From contig CM020620.1 in the NCBI GenBank assembly GCA_009829735.1, positions 11,777,420 to 11,841,419 of the forward strand: DNA of 64,000 bases, in the 5' to 3' direction. A program made the translations under genes and the position numbers. This DNA comes from Pyropia yezoensis (Eukaryota > Rhodophyta > Bangiophyceae > Bangiales > Bangiaceae). Shown here piece after piece: positions 38,165 to 52,348 of the stretch (positions within the stretch are counted from its first letter, which is position 1; each line of letters opens with the position of its first letter). The notes below the pieces were generated by a model, which saw nothing but the letters and a program-made list of their open reading frames with translations, made no database searches and was not told the origin of the DNA.

Positions 38165-39583
38165 TGTAGCATCCCTGGCCCTGACGTGGCGTCGACCCGG
38201 GATGGCGACCAGGAGGCACCAGGTGCCAGGAACCGCCCGCCGTGTGGGATGGTTGGCGGCCGTGGCCCGTGCCCGGCACTGGGATGCGGTGGACTACGCT
38301 ATCCACACATGAGAGAGGGACTTCTGATGGGTTTTTGCATATTTGTGTGGGACTTGATTTTGAGAGAATTTGAGTGTGAGATTCGTGAGTGGGAATAGAA
38401 TTAGTAGTGATAGTGGCCCCCGATCTGACGAGGTTAGACTCGGGTCGGGGCCACTCGGGGTTGGGGGGGGGCTACCTGGCCAACGTGCCGAGGCTCCCCC
38501 AGATGCACGTTAAGAGGGACAGCGAGGCGCCCTTGGCCCGCGCCCTCAGGGAAAAAGACAACTGCGCGTTTGCTTTCCTCTTCCCCGTGTGCACTACCGT
38601 GCGTATCTGTTGGCTCTGCCGACATGCACGTGAGGCAGCAGGCATACCACTCTCGTAGTTCCCCTCTCTGTGCTACCTGTCCCTTTCCCCCGAGGGATAC
38701 TGACACGTGTCTGAGAGGATCGAGGCTTATACCACATATATGATGGAGCAGCAGGGGATTGGAGTGTTTGAGAAGAGACATTTGGGAGGAGCGGTTGGGT
38801 TGCTCCTGTTCTGTCCTCTTCTGTGCTTTGGGAATTACTTGCACCCGTTCACGGGAATCCCATTCCTGGCTCCCCAACCCCTCTCTTGTGGTCTGGCGAT
38901 CTTTGGACACGCAGGCGACTGCACTGTGGCTGTCAAGAGACCAACATGGCTACCCTCCCTGGCACGACGGTGCCCGAAGTGGTGGACCCTGCGTCCCTTG
39001 ACGCATCCCTGATCACCGTGCGGGACGGTGTCCAACCCGGCGTTGTCCTCACGGGCGAAGGAGACCAGGGCGTGACACCCGGTAGCGGACTGGAGTCTAC
39101 AGGCGACCAAGTACCGTCTGCTTCGGTTCCTCCGGCTGTCCCTCCTGTGGGAGCCACCCCGGGGTCAACGGCGTTCGAGTCCGCTCGAAGCAGGCGACTC
39201 CCTACTGTCGGTGCTACTTCTAAACTTCCAGGGATACCCCCTGGTGTGTTTACTCCTGGACCTACACATGGCAGCTGGGTGTATACTCTTCTTCCTGTGG
39301 GCGCTACCAAAACCAGAGGCACCGCAGTGACTGGCTCTACGGGTCCCGCTGGGGCCTCGACTCCTGGGACCGGTCAAGCTTTTCCTCCCCTGGCGTCCTA
39401 TGGGGCGGAGAGTTCCAAGACCCGTAACCGGAGCAGCCGGCGGCGGCGGCGTCGTCGTCGTAACTCGAGCACCAGCCAGACCAGTTCCTCCAGCTTCGAG
39501 GAGGGATCTGACTGGGACGCGACCCCGGCTCCCACTCGGCGCAGGCTGGTCAAGTTTATCTTTCCTTCTCACCAAGTGGCAGC
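38165..39583 (+). repeat. Array unit 3
   Basis: ORF 38946-39731 intact. First unit with GTCAAGAGACC in the leader, which opens the frame upstream of the ATG to 38823. Confidence 0.95.
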
Positions 39584-41001
39584 TGTAGCATCCCTGGCCC
39601 TGACGTGGCGTCGACCCGGGATGGCGACCAGGAGGCACCAGGTGCCAGGAACCGCCCGCCGTGTGGGATGGTTGGCGGCCGTGGCCCGTGCCCGGCACTG
39701 GGATGCGGTGGACTACGCTATCCACACATGAGAGAGGGACTTCTGATGGGTTTTTGCATATTTGTGTGGGACTTGATTTTGAGAGAATTTGAGTGTGAGA
39801 TTCGTGAGTGGGAATAGAATTAGTAGTGATAGTGGCCCCCGATCTGACGAGGTTAGACTCGGGTCGGGGCCACTCGGGGTTGGGGGGGGCTACCTGGCCA
39901 ACGTGCCGAGGCTCCCCCAGATGCACGTTAAGAGGGACAGCGAGGCGCCCTTGGCCCGCGCCCTCAGGGAAAAAGACAACTGCGCGTTTGCTTTCCTCTT
40001 CCCCGTGTGCACTACCGTGCGTATCTGTTGGCTCTGCCGACATGCACGTGAGGCAGCAGGCATACCACTCTCGTAGTTCCCCTCTCTGTGCTACCTGTCC
40101 CTTTCCCCCGAGGGATACTGACACGTGTCTGAGAGGATCGAGGCTTATACCACATATATGATGGAGCAGCAGGGGATTGGAGTGTTTGAGAAGAGACATT
40201 TGGGAGGAGCGGTTGGGTTGCTCCTGTTCTGTCCTCTTCTGTGCTTTGGGAATTACTTGCACCCGTTCACGGGAATCCCATTCCTGGCTCCCCAACCCCT
40301 CTCTTGTGGTCTGGCGATCTTTGGACACGCAGGCGACTGCACTGTGGCTGTCAAGAGACCAACATGGCTACCCTCCCTGGCACGACGGTGCCCGAAGTGG
40401 TGGACCCTGCGTCCCTTGACGCATCCCTGATCACCGTGCGGGACGGTGTCCAACCCGGCGTTGTCCTCACGGGCGAAGGAGACCAGGGCGTGACACCCGG
40501 TAGCGGACTGGAGTCTACAGGCGACCAAGTACCGTCTGCTTCGGTTCCTCCGGCTGTCCCTCCTGTGGGAGCCACCCCGGGGTCAACGGCGTTCGAGTCC
40601 GCTCGAAGCAGGCGACTCCCTACTGTCGGTGCTACTTCTAAACTTCCAGGGATACCCCCTGGTGTGTTTACTCCTGGACCTACACATGGCAGCTGGGTGT
40701 ATACTCTTCTTCCTGTGGGCGCTACCAAAACCAGAGGCACCGCAGTGACTGGCTCTACGGGTCCCGCTGGGGCCTCGACTCCTGGGACCGGTCAAGCTTT
40801 TCCTCCCCTGGCGTCCTATGGGGCGGAGAGTTCCAAGACCCGTAACCGGAGCAGCCGGCGGCGGCGGCGTCGTCGTCGTAACTCGAGCACCAGCCAGACC
40901 AGTTCCTCCAGCTTCGAGGAGGGATCTGACTGGGACGCGACCCCGGCTCCCACTCGGCGCAGGCTGGTCAAGTTTATCTTTCCTTCTCACCAAGTGGCAG
41001 C
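39584..41001 (+). repeat. Array unit 4
   Basis: ORF 40364-41149 intact. One base shorter in the LTR G-run. Last unit of the block with GCTACTTCTAAAC and TCCAGCTTCGAGG. Confidence 0.95.
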
Positions 41002-42420
41002 TGTAGCATCCCTGGCCCTGACGTGGCGTCGACCCGGGATGGCGACCAGGAGGCACCAGGTGCCAGGAACCGCCCGCCGTGTGGGATGGTTGGCGGCCGT
41101 GGCCCGTGCCCGGCACTGGGATGCGGTGGACTACGCTATCCACACATGAGAGAGGGACTTCTGATGGGTTTTTGCATATTTGTGTGGGACTTGATTTTGA
41201 GAGAATTTGAGTGTGAGATTCGTGAGTGGGAATAGAATTAGTAGTGATAGTGGCCCCCGATCTGACGAGGTTAGACTCGGGTCGGGGCCACTCGGGGTTG
41301 GGGGGGGGCTACCTGGCCAACGTGCCGAGGCTCCCCCAGATGCACGTTAAGAGGGACAGCGAGGCGCCCTTGGCCCGCGCCCTCAGGGAAAAAGACAACT
41401 GCGCGTTTGCTTTCCTCTTCCCCGTGTGCACTACCGTGCGTATCTGTTGGCTCTGCCGACATGCACGTGAGGCAGCAGGCATACCACTCTCGTAGTTCCC
41501 CTCTCTGTGCTACCTGTCCCTTTCCCCCGAGGGATACTGACACGTGTCTGAGAGGATCGAGGCTTATACCACATATATGATGGAGCAGCAGGGGATTGGA
41601 GTGTTTGAGAAGAGACATTTGGGAGGAGCGGTTGGGTTGCTCCTGTTCTGTCCTCTTCTGTGCTTTGGGAATTACTTGCACCCGTTCACGGGAATCCCAT
41701 TCCTGGCTCCCCAACCCCTCTCTTGTGGTCTGGCGATCTTTGGACACGCAGGCGACTGCACTGTGGCTGTCAAGAGACCAACATGGCTACCCTCCCTGGC
41801 ACGACGGTGCCCGAAGTGGTGGACCCTGCGTCCCTTGACGCATCCCTGATCACCGTGCGGGACGGTGTCCAACCCGGCGTTGTCCTCACGGGCGAAGGAG
41901 ACCAGGGCGTGACACCCGGTAGCGGACTGGAGTCTACAGGCGACCAAGTACCGTCTGCTTCGGTTCCTCCGGCTGTCCCTCCTGTGGGAGCCACCCCGGG
42001 GTCAACGGCGTTCGAGTCCGCTCGAAGCAGGCGACTCCCTACTGTCGGTGCTACTCCTAAACTTCCAGGGATACCCCCTGGTGTGTTTACTCCTGGACCT
42101 ACACATGGCAGCTGGGTGTATACTCTTCTTCCTGTGGGCGCTACCAAAACCAGAGGCACCGCAGTGACTGGCTCTACGGGTCCCGCTGGGGCCTCGACTC
42201 CTGGGACCGGTCAAGCTTTTCCTCCCCTGGCGTCCTATGGGGCGGAGAGTTCCAAGACCCGTAACCGGAGCAGCCGGCGGCGGCGGCGTCGTCGTCGTAA
42301 CTCGAGCACCAGCCAGACCAGTTCCTACAGCTCCGAGGAGGGATCCGACTGGGACGCGACCCCGGCTCCCACTCGGCGCAGGCTGGTCAAGTTTATCTTT
42401 CCTTCTCACCAAGTGGCAGC
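41002..42420 (+). repeat. Array unit 5
   Basis: ORF 41783-42568 intact. First unit with GCTACTCCTAAAC and TACAGCTCCGAGG, which change the protein at two places. Confidence 0.95.
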
Positions 42421-43839
42421 TGTAGCATCCCTGGCCCTGACGTGGCGTCGACCCGGGATGGCGACCAGGAGGCACCAGGTGCCAGGAACCGCCCGCCGTG
42501 TGGGATGGTTGGCGGCCGTGGCCCGTGCCCGGCACTGGGATGCGGTGGACTACGCTATCCACACATGAGAGAGGGACTTCTGATGGGTTTTTGCATATTT
42601 GTGTGGGACTTGATTTTGAGAGAATTTGAGTGTGAGATTCGTGAGTGGGAATAGAATTAGTAGTGATAGTGGCCCCCGATCTGACGAGGTTAGACTCGGG
42701 TCGGGGCCACTCGGGGTTGGGGGGGGGCTACCTGGCCAACGTGCCGAGGCTCCCCCAGATGCACGTTAAGAGGGACAGCGAGGCGCCCTTGGCCCGCGCC
42801 CTCAGGGAAAAAGACAACTGCGCGTTTGCTTTCCTCTTCCCCGTGTGCACTACCGTGCGTATCTGTTGGCTCTGCCGACATGCACGTGAGGCAGCAGGCA
42901 TACCACTCTCGTAGTTCCCCTCTCTGTGCTACCTGTCCCTTTCCCCCGAGGGATACTGACACGTGTCTGAGAGGATCGAGGCTTATACCACATATATGAT
43001 GGAGCAGCAGGGGATTGGAGTGTTTGAGAAGAGACATTTGGGAGGAGCGGTTGGGTTGCTCCTGTTCTGTCCTCTTCTGTGCTTTGGGAATTACTTGCAC
43101 CCGTTCACGGGAATCCCATTCCTGGCTCCCCAACCCCTCTCTTGTGGTCTGGCGATCTTTGGACACGCAGGCGACTGCACTGTGGCTGTCAAGAGACCAA
43201 CATGGCTACCCTCCCTGGCACGACGGTGCCCGAAGTGGTGGACCCTGCGTCCCTTGACGCATCCCTGATCACCGTGCGGGACGGTGTCCAACCCGGCGTT
43301 GTCCTCACGGGCGAAGGAGACCAGGGCGTGACACCCGGTAGCGGACTGGAGTCTACAGGCGACCAAGTACCGTCTGCTTCGGTTCCTCCGGCTGTCCCTC
43401 CTGTGGGAGCCACCCCGGGGTCAACGGCGTTCGAGTCCGCTCGAAGCAGGCGACTCCCTACTGTCGGTGCTACTCCTAAACTTCCAGGGATACCCCCTGG
43501 TGTGTTTACTCCTGGACCTACACATGGCAGCTGGGTGTATACTCTTCTTCCTGTGGGCGCTACCAAAACCAGAGGCACCGCAGTGACTGGCTCTACGGGT
43601 CCCGCTGGGGCCTCGACTCCTGGGACCGGTCAAGCTTTTCCTCCCCTGGCGTCCTATGGGGCGGAGAGTTCCAAGACCCGTAACCGGAGCAGCCGGCGGC
43701 GGCGGCGTCGTCGTCGTAACTCGAGCACCAGCCAGACCAGTTCCTACAGCTCCGAGGAGGGATCCGACTGGGACGCGACCCCGGCTCCCACTCGGCGCAG
43801 GCTGGTCAAGTTTATCTTTCCTTCTCACCAAGTGGCAGC
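42421..43839 (+). repeat. Array unit 6
   Basis: ORF 43202-43987 intact. Last unit with GTGGTGGACCC; later units carry GTGGTAGACCC. Confidence 0.95.
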
Positions 43840-45257
43840 TGTAGCATCCCTGGCCCTGACGTGGCGTCGACCCGGGATGGCGACCAGGAGGCACCAGGTG
43901 CCAGGAACCGCCCGCCGTGTGGGATGGTTGGCGGCCGTGGCCCGTGCCCGGCACTGGGATGCGGTGGACTACGCTATCCACACATGAGAGAGGGACTTCT
44001 GATGGGTTTTTGCATATTTGTGTGGGACTTGATTTTGAGAGAATTTGAGTGTGAGATTCGTGAGTGGGAATAGAATTAGTAGTGATAGTGGCCCCCGATC
44101 TGACGAGGTTAGACTCGGGTCGGGGCCACTCGGGGTTGGGGGGGGGCTACCTGGCCAACGTGCCGAGGCTCCCCCAGATGCACGTTAAGAGGGACAGCGA
44201 GGCGCCCTTGGCCCGCGCCCTCAGGGAAAAAGACAACTGCGCGTTTGCTTTCCTCTTCCCCGTGTGCACTACCGTGCGTATCTGTTGGCTCTGCCGACAT
44301 GCACGTGAGGCAGCAGGCATACCACTCTCGTAGTTCCCCTCTCTGTGCTACCTGTCCCTTTCCCCCGAGGGATACTGACACGTGTCTGAGAGGATCGAGG
44401 CTTATACCACATATATGATGGAGCAGCAGGGGATTGGAGTGTTTGAGAAGAGACATTTGGGAGGAGCGGTTGGGTTGCTCCTGTTCTGTCCTCTTCTGTG
44501 CTTTGGGAATTACTTGCACCCGTTCACGGGAATCCCATTCCTGGCTCCCCAACCCCTCTCTTGTGGTCTGGCGATCTTTGGACACGCAGGCGACTGCACT
44601 GTGGCTGTCAAGAGACCAACATGGCTACCCTCCCTGGCACGACGGTGCCCGAAGTGGTAGACCCTGCGTCCCTTGACGCATCCCTGATCACCGTGCGGGA
44701 CGGTGTCCAACCCGGCGTTGTCCTCACGGGCGAAGGAGACCAGGGCGTGACACCCGGTAGCGGACTGGAGTCTACAGGCGACCAAGTACCGTCTGCTTCG
44801 GTTCCTCCGGCTGTCCCTCCTGTGGGAGCCACCCGGGGTCAACGGCGTTCGAGTCCGCTCGAAGCAGGCGACTCCCTACTGTCGGTGCTACTCCTAAACT
44901 TCCAGGGATACCCCCTGGTGTGTTTACTCCTGGACCTACACATGGCAGCTGGGTGTATACTCTTCTTCCTGTGGGCGCTACCAAAACCAGAGGCACCGCA
45001 GTGACTGGCTCTACGGGTCCCGCTGGGGCCTCGACTCCTGGGACCGGTCAAGCTTTTCCTCCCCTGGCGTCCTATGGGGCGGAGAGTTCCAAGACCCGTA
45101 ACCGGAGCAGCCGGCGGCGGCGGCGTCGTCGTCGTAACTCGAGCACCAGCCAGACCAGTTCCTACAGCTCCGAGGAGGGATCCGACTGGGACGCGACCCC
45201 GGCTCCCACTCGGCGCAGGCTGGTCAAGTTTATCTTTCCTTCTCACCAAGTGGCAGC
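43840..45257 (+). repeat. Array unit 7
   Basis: One-base deletion in a C-run near 44830 breaks the ORF. The same deletion recurs in unit 17. Confidence 0.95.
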
Positions 45258-46673
45258 TGTAGCATCCCTGGCCCTGACGTGGCGTCGACCCGGGATGGCG
45301 ACCAGGAGGCACCAGGTGCCAGGAACCGCCCGCCGTGTGGGATGGTTGGCGGCCGTGGCCCGTGCCCGGCACTGGGATGCGGTGGACTACGCTATCCACA
45401 CATGAGAGAGGGACTTCTGATGGGTTTTTGCATATTTGTGTGGGACTTGATTTTGAGAGAATTTGAGTGTGAGATTCGTGAGTGGGAATAGAATTAGTAG
45501 TGATAGTGGCCCCCGATCTGACGAGGTTAGACTCGGGTCGGGGCCACTCGGGTTGGGGGGGGCTACCTGGCCAACGTGCCGAGGCTCCCCCAGATGCACG
45601 TTAAGAGGGACAGCGAGGCGCCCTTGGCCCGCGCCCTCAGGGAAAAAGACAACTGCGCGTTTGCTTTCCTCTTCCCCGTGTGCACTACCGTGCGTATCTG
45701 TTGGCTCTGCCGACATGCACGTGAGGCAGCAGGCATACCACTCTCGTAGTTCCCCTCTCTGTGCTACCTGTCCCTTTCCCCCGAGGGATACTGACACGTG
45801 TCTGAGAGGATCGAGGCTTATACCACATATATGATGGAGCAGCAGGGGATTGGAGTGTTTGAGAAGAGACATTTGGGAGGAGCGGTTGGGTTGCTCCTGT
45901 TCTGTCCTCTTCTGTGCTTTGGGAATTACTTGCACCCGTTCACGGGAATCCCATTCCTGGCTCCCCAACCCCTCTCTTGTGGTCTGGCGATCTTTGGACA
46001 CGCAGGCGACTGCACTGTGGCTGTCAAGAGACCAACATGGCTACCCTCCCTGGCACGACGGTGCCCGAAGTGGTGACCCTGCGTCCCTTGACGCATCCCT
46101 GATCACCGTGCGGGACGGTGTCCAACCCGGCGTTGTCCTCACGGGCGAAGGAGACCAGGGCGTGACACCCGGTAGCGGACTGGAGTCTACAGGCGACCAA
46201 GTACCGTCTGCTTCGGTTCCTCCGGCTGTCCCTCCTGTGGGAGCCACCCCGGGGTCAACGGCGTTCGAGTCCGCTCGAAGCAGGCGACTCCCTACTGTCG
46301 GTGCTACTCCTAAACTTCCAGGGATACCCCCTGGTGTGTTTACTCCTGGACCTACACATGGCAGCTGGGTGTATACTCTTCTTCCTGTGGGCGCTACCAA
46401 AACCAGAGGCACCGCAGTGACTGGCTCTACGGGTCCCGCTGGGGCCTCGACTCCTGGGACCGGTCAAGCTTTTCCTCCCCTGGCGTCCTATGGGGCGGAG
46501 AGTTCCAAGACCCGTAACCGGAGCAGCCGGCGGCGGCGGCGTCGTCGTCGTAACTCGAGCACCAGCCAGACCAGTTCCTACAGCTCCGAGGAGGGATCCG
46601 ACTGGGACGCGACCCCGGCTCCCACTCGGCGCAGGCTGGTCAAGTTTATCTTTCCTTCTCACCAAGTGGCAGC
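45258..46673 (+). repeat. Array unit 8
   Basis: One-base deletion near 46074 (GTGGTGACCC) splits the ORF, and the LTR G-run region near 45550 is shortened. Confidence 0.95.
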
Positions 46674-48093
46674 TGTAGCATCCCTGGCCCTGACGTGGCG
46701 TCGACCCGGGATGGCGACCAGGAGGCACCAGGTGCCAGGAACCGCCCGCCGTGTGGGATGGTTGGCGGCCGTGGCCCGTGCCCGGCACTGGGATGCGGTG
46801 GACTACGCTATCCACACATGAGAGAGGGACTTCTGATGGGTTTTTGCATATTTGTGTGGGACTTGATTTTGAGAGAATTTGAGTGTGAGATTCGTGAGTG
46901 GGAATAGAATTAGTAGTGATAGTGGCCCCCGATCTGACGAGGTTAGACTCGGGTCGGGGCCACTCGGGGTTGGGGGGGGGCTACCTGGCCAACGTGCCGA
47001 GGCTCCCCCAGATGCACGTTAAGAGGGACAGCGAGGCGCCCTTGGCCCGCGCCCTCAGGGAAAAAGACAACTGCGCGTTTGCTTTCCTCTTCCCCGTGTG
47101 CACTACCGTGCGTATCTGTTGGCTCTGCCGACATGCACGTGAGGCAGCAGGCATACCACTCTCGTAGTTCCCCTCTCTGTGCTACCTGTCCCTTTCCCCC
47201 GAGGGATACTGACACGTGTCTGAGAGGATCGAGGCTTATACCACATATATGATGGAGCAGCAGGGGATTGGAGTGTTTGAGAAGAGACATTTGGGAGGAG
47301 CGGTTGGGTTGCTCCTGTTCTGTCCTCTTCTGTGCTTTGGGAATTACTTGCACCCGTTCACGGGAATCCCATTCCTGGCTCCCCAACCCCTCTCTTGTGG
47401 TCTGGCGATCTTTGGACACGCAGGCGACTGCACTGTGGCTGTCAAGAGACCAACATGGCTACCCTCCCTGGCACGACGGTGCCCGAAGTGGTAGACCCTG
47501 GCGTCCCTTGACGCATCCCTGATCACCGTGCGGGACGGTGTCCAACCCGGCGTTGTCCTCACGGGCGAAGGAGACCAGGGCGTGACACCCGGTAGCGGAC
47601 TGGAGTCTACAGGCGACCAAGTACCGTCTGCTTCGGTTCCTCCGGCTGTCCCTCCTGTGGGAGCCACCCCGGGGTCAACGGCGTTCGAGTCCGCTCGAAG
47701 CAGGCGACTCCCTACTGTCGGTGCTACTCCTAAACTTCCAGGGATACCCCCTGGTGTGTTTACTCCTGGACCTACACATGGCAGCTGGGTGTATACTCTT
47801 CTTCCTGTGGGCGCTACCAAAACCAGAGGCACCGCAGTGACTGGCTCTACGGGTCCCGCTGGGGCCTCGACTCCTGGGACCGGTCAAGCTTTTCCTCCCC
47901 TGGCGTCCTATGGGGCGGAGAGTTCCAAGACCCGTAACCGGAGCAGCCGGCGGCGGCGGCGTCGTCGTCGTAACTCGAGCACCAGCCAGACCAGTTCCTA
48001 CAGCTCCGAGGAGGGATCCGACTGGGACGCGACCCCGGCTCCCACTCGGCGCAGGCTGGTCAAGTTTATCTTTCCTTCTCACCAAGTGGCAGC
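46674..48093 (+). repeat. Array unit 9
   Basis: One-base insertion near 47501 (CCCTGGCGTCC) shifts the ORF just after its start. Confidence 0.95.
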
Positions 48094-49512
48094 TGTAGCA
48101 TCCCTGGCCCTGACGTGGCGTCGACCCGGGATGGCGACCAGGAGGCACCAGGTGCCAGGAACCGCCCGCCGTGTGGGATGGTTGGCGGCCGTGGCCCGTG
48201 CCCGGCACTGGGATGCGGTGGACTACGCTATCCACACATGAGAGAGGGACTTCTGATGGGTTTTTGCATATTTGTGTGGGACTTGATTTTGAGAGAATTT
48301 GAGTGTGAGATTCGTGAGTGGGAATAGAATTAGTAGTGATAGTGGCCCCCGATCTGACGAGGTTAGACTCGGGTCGGGGCCACTCGGGGTTGGGGGGGGG
48401 CTACCTGGCCAACGTGCCGAGGCTCCCCCAGATGCACGTTAAGAGGGACAGCGAGGCGCCCTTGGCCCGCGCCCTCAGGGAAAAAGACAACTGCGCGTTT
48501 GCTTTCCTCTTCCCCGTGTGCACTACCGTGCGTATCTGTTGGCTCTGCCGACATGCACGTGAGGCAGCAGGCATACCACTCTCGTAGTTCCCCTCTCTGT
48601 GCTACCTGTCCCTTTCCCCCGAGGGATACTGACACGTGTCTGAGAGGATCGAGGCTTATACCACATATATGATGGAGCAGCAGGGGATTGGAGTGTTTGA
48701 GAAGAGACATTTGGGAGGAGCGGTTGGGTTGCTCCTGTTCTGTCCTCTTCTGTGCTTTGGGAATTACTTGCACCCGTTCACGGGAATCCCATTCCTGGCT
48801 CCCCAACCCCTCTCTTGTGGTCTGGCGATCTTTGGACACGCAGGCGACTGCACTGTGGCTGTCAAGAGACCAACATGGCTACCCTCCCTGGCACGACGGT
48901 GCCCGAAGTGGTAGACCCTGCGTCCCTTGACGCATCCCTGATCACCGTGCGGGACGGTGTCCAACCCGGCGTTGTCCTCACGGGCGAAGGAGACCAGGGC
49001 GTGACACCCGGTAGCGGACTGGAGTCTACAGGCGACCAAGTACCGTCTGCTTCGGTTCCTCCGGCTGTCCCTCCTGTGGGAGCCACCCCGGGGTCAACGG
49101 CGTTCGAGTCCGCTCGAAGCAGGCGACTCCCTACTGTCGGTGCTACTCCTAAACTTCCAGGGATACCCCCTGGTGTGTTTACTCCTGGACCTACACATGG
49201 CAGCTGGGTGTATACTCTTCTTCCTGTGGGCGCTACCAAAACCAGAGGCACCGCAGTGACTGGCTCTACGGGTCCCGCTGGGGCCTCGACTCCTGGGACC
49301 GGTCAAGCTTTTCCTCCCCTGGCGTCCTATGGGGCGGAGAGTTCCAAGACCCGTAACCGGAGCAGCCGGCGGCGGCGGCGTCGTCGTCGTAACTCGAGCA
49401 CCAGCCAGACCAGTTCCTACAGCTTCGAGGAGGGATCTGACTGGGACGCGACCCCGGCTCCCACTCGGCGCAGGCTGGTCAAGTTTATCTTTCCTTCTCA
49501 CCAAGTGGCAGC
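48094..49512 (+). repeat. Array unit 10 (mosaic)
   Basis: ORF 48875-49660 intact. It has the late-type GCTACTCCTAAAC and CCTACAGC but the early-type CAGCTTCGAGG and GGATCTGAC (49420-49442). Confidence 0.95.
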
Positions 49513-50930
49513 TGTAGCATCCCTGGCCCTGACGTGGCGTCGACCCGGGATGGCGACCAGGAGGCACCAGGTGCCAGGAACCGCCCGCCGTGTGGGATGG
49601 TTGGCGGCCGTGGCCCGTGCCCGGCACTGGGATGCGGTGGACTACGCTATCCACACATGAGAGAGGGACTTCTGATGGGTTTTTGCATATTTGTGTGGGA
49701 CTTGATTTTGAGAGAATTTGAGTGTGAGATTCGTGAGTGGGAATAGAATTAGTAGTGATAGTGGCCCCCGATCTGACGAGGTTAGACTCGGGTCGGGGCC
49801 ACTCGGGTTGGGGGGGGGCTACCTGGCCAACGTGCCGAGGCTCCCCCAGATGCACGTTAAGAGGGACAGCGAGGCGCCCTTGGCCCGCGCCCTCAGGGAA
49901 AAAGACAACTGCGCGTTTGCTTTCCTCTTCCCCGTGTGCACTACCGTGCGTATCTGTTGGCTCTGCCGACATGCACGTGAGGCAGCAGGCATACCACTCT
50001 CGTAGTTCCCCTCTCTGTGCTACCTGTCCCTTTCCCCCGAGGGATACTGACACGTGTCTGAGAGGATCGAGGCTTATACCACATATATGATGGAGCAGCA
50101 GGGGATTGGAGTGTTTGAGAAGAGACATTTGGGAGGAGCGGTTGGGTTGCTCCTGTTCTGTCCTCTTCTGTGCTTTGGGAATTACTTGCACCCGTTCACG
50201 GGAATCCCATTCCTGGCTCCCCAACCCCTCTCTTGTGGTCTGGCGATCTTTGGACACGCAGGCGACTGCACTGTGGCTGTCAAGAGACCAACATGGCTAC
50301 CCTCCCTGGCACGACGGTGCCCGAAGTGGTAGACCCTGCGTCCCTTGACGCATCCCTGATCACCGTGCGGGACGGTGTCCAACCCGGCGTTGTCCTCACG
50401 GGCGAAGGAGACCAGGGCGTGACACCCGGTAGCGGACTGGAGTCTACAGGCGACCAAGTACCGTCTGCTTCGGTTCCTCCGGCTGTCCCTCCTGTGGGAG
50501 CCACCCCGGGGTCAACGGCGTTCGAGTCCGCTCGAAGCAGGCGACTCCCTACTGTCGGTGCTACTCCTAAACTTCCAGGGATACCCCCTGGTGTGTTTAC
50601 TCCTGGACCTACACATGGCAGCTGGGTGTATACTCTTCTTCCTGTGGGCGCTACCAAAACCAGAGGCACCGCAGTGACTGGCTCTACGGGTCCCGCTGGG
50701 GCCTCGACTCCTGGGACCGGTCAAGCTTTTCCTCCCCTGGCGTCCTATGGGGCGGAGAGTTCCAAGACCCGTAACCGGAGCAGCCGGCGGCGGCGGCGTC
50801 GTCGTCGTAACTCGAGCACCAGCCAGACCAGTTCCTACAGCTCCGAGGAGGGATCCGACTGGGACGCGACCCCGGCTCCCACTCGGCGCAGGCTGGTCAA
50901 GTTTATCTTTCCTTCTCACCAAGTGGCAGC
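49513..50930 (+). repeat. Array unit 11
   Basis: ORF 50293-51078 intact. Like unit 8 it reads CTCGGGTTG (one G fewer) before the G-run, near 49803. Confidence 0.95.
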
Positions 50931-52348
50931 TGTAGCATCCCTGGCCCTGACGTGGCGTCGACCCGGGATGGCGACCAGGAGGCACCAGGTGCCAGGAACC
51001 GCCCGCCGTGTGGGATGGTTGGCGGCCGTGGCCCGTGCCCGGCACTGGGATGCGGTGGACTACGCTATCCACACATGAGAGAGGGACTTCTGATGGGTTT
51101 TTGCATATTTGTGTGGGACTTGATTTTGAGAGAATTTGAGTGTGAGATTCGTGAGTGGGAATAGAATTAGTAGTGATAGTGGCCCCCGATCTGACGAGGT
51201 TAGACTCGGGTCGGGGCCACTCGGGGTTGGGGGGGGGCTACCTGGCCAACGTGCCGAGGCTCCCCCAGATGCACGTTAAGAGGGACAGCGAGGCGCCCTT
51301 GGCCCGCGCCCTCAGGGAAAAAGACAACTGCGCGTTTGCTTTCCTCTTCCCCGTGTGCACTACCGTGCGTATCTGTTGGCTCTGCCGACATGCACGTGAG
51401 GCAGCAGGCATACCACTCTCGTAGTTCCCCTCTCTGTGCTACCTGTCCCTTTCCCCGAGGGATACTGACACGTGTCTGAGAGGATCGAGGCTTATACCAC
51501 ATATATGATGGAGCAGCAGGGGATTGGAGTGTTTGAGAAGAGACATTTGGGAGGAGCGGTTGGGTTGCTCCTGTTCTGTCCTCTTCTGTGCTTTGGGAAT
51601 TACTTGCACCCGTTCACGGGAATCCCATTCCTGGCTCCCCAACCCCTCTCTTGTGGTCTGGCGATCTTTGGACACGCAGGCGACTGCACTGTGGCTGTCA
51701 AGAGACCAACATGGCTACCCTCCCTGGCACGACGGTGCCCGAAGTGGTAGACCCTGCGTCCCTTGACGCATCCCTGATCACCGTGCGGGACGGTGTCCAA
51801 CCCGGCGTTGTCCTCACGGGCGAAGGAGACCAGGGCGTGACACCCGGTAGCGGACTGGAGTCTACAGGCGACCAAGTACCGTCTGCTTCGGTTCCTCCGG
51901 CTGTCCCTCCTGTGGGAGCCACCCCGGGGTCAACGGCGTTCGAGTCCGCTCGAAGCAGGCGACTCCCTACTGTCGGTGCTACTCCTAAACTTCCAGGGAT
52001 ACCCCCTGGTGTGTTTACTCCTGGACCTACACATGGCAGCTGGGTGTATACTCTTCTTCCTGTGGGCGCTACCAAAACCAGAGGCACCGCAGTGACTGGC
52101 TCTACGGGTCCCGCTGGGGCCTCGACTCCTGGGACCGGTCAAGCTTTTCCTCCCCTGGCGTCCTATGGGGCGGAGAGTTCCAAGACCCGTAACCGGAGCA
52201 GCCGGCGGCGGCGGCGTCGTCGTCGTAACTCGAGCACCAGCCAGACCAGTTCCTACAGCTCCGAGGAGGGATCCGACTGGGACGCGACCCCGGCTCCCAC
52301 TCGGCGCAGGCTGGTCAAGTTTATCTTTCCTTCTCACCAAGTGGCAGC
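50931..52348 (+). repeat. Array unit 12
   Basis: ORF 51711-52496 intact. One C is missing in the C-run near 51454, in the LTR. Confidence 0.95.
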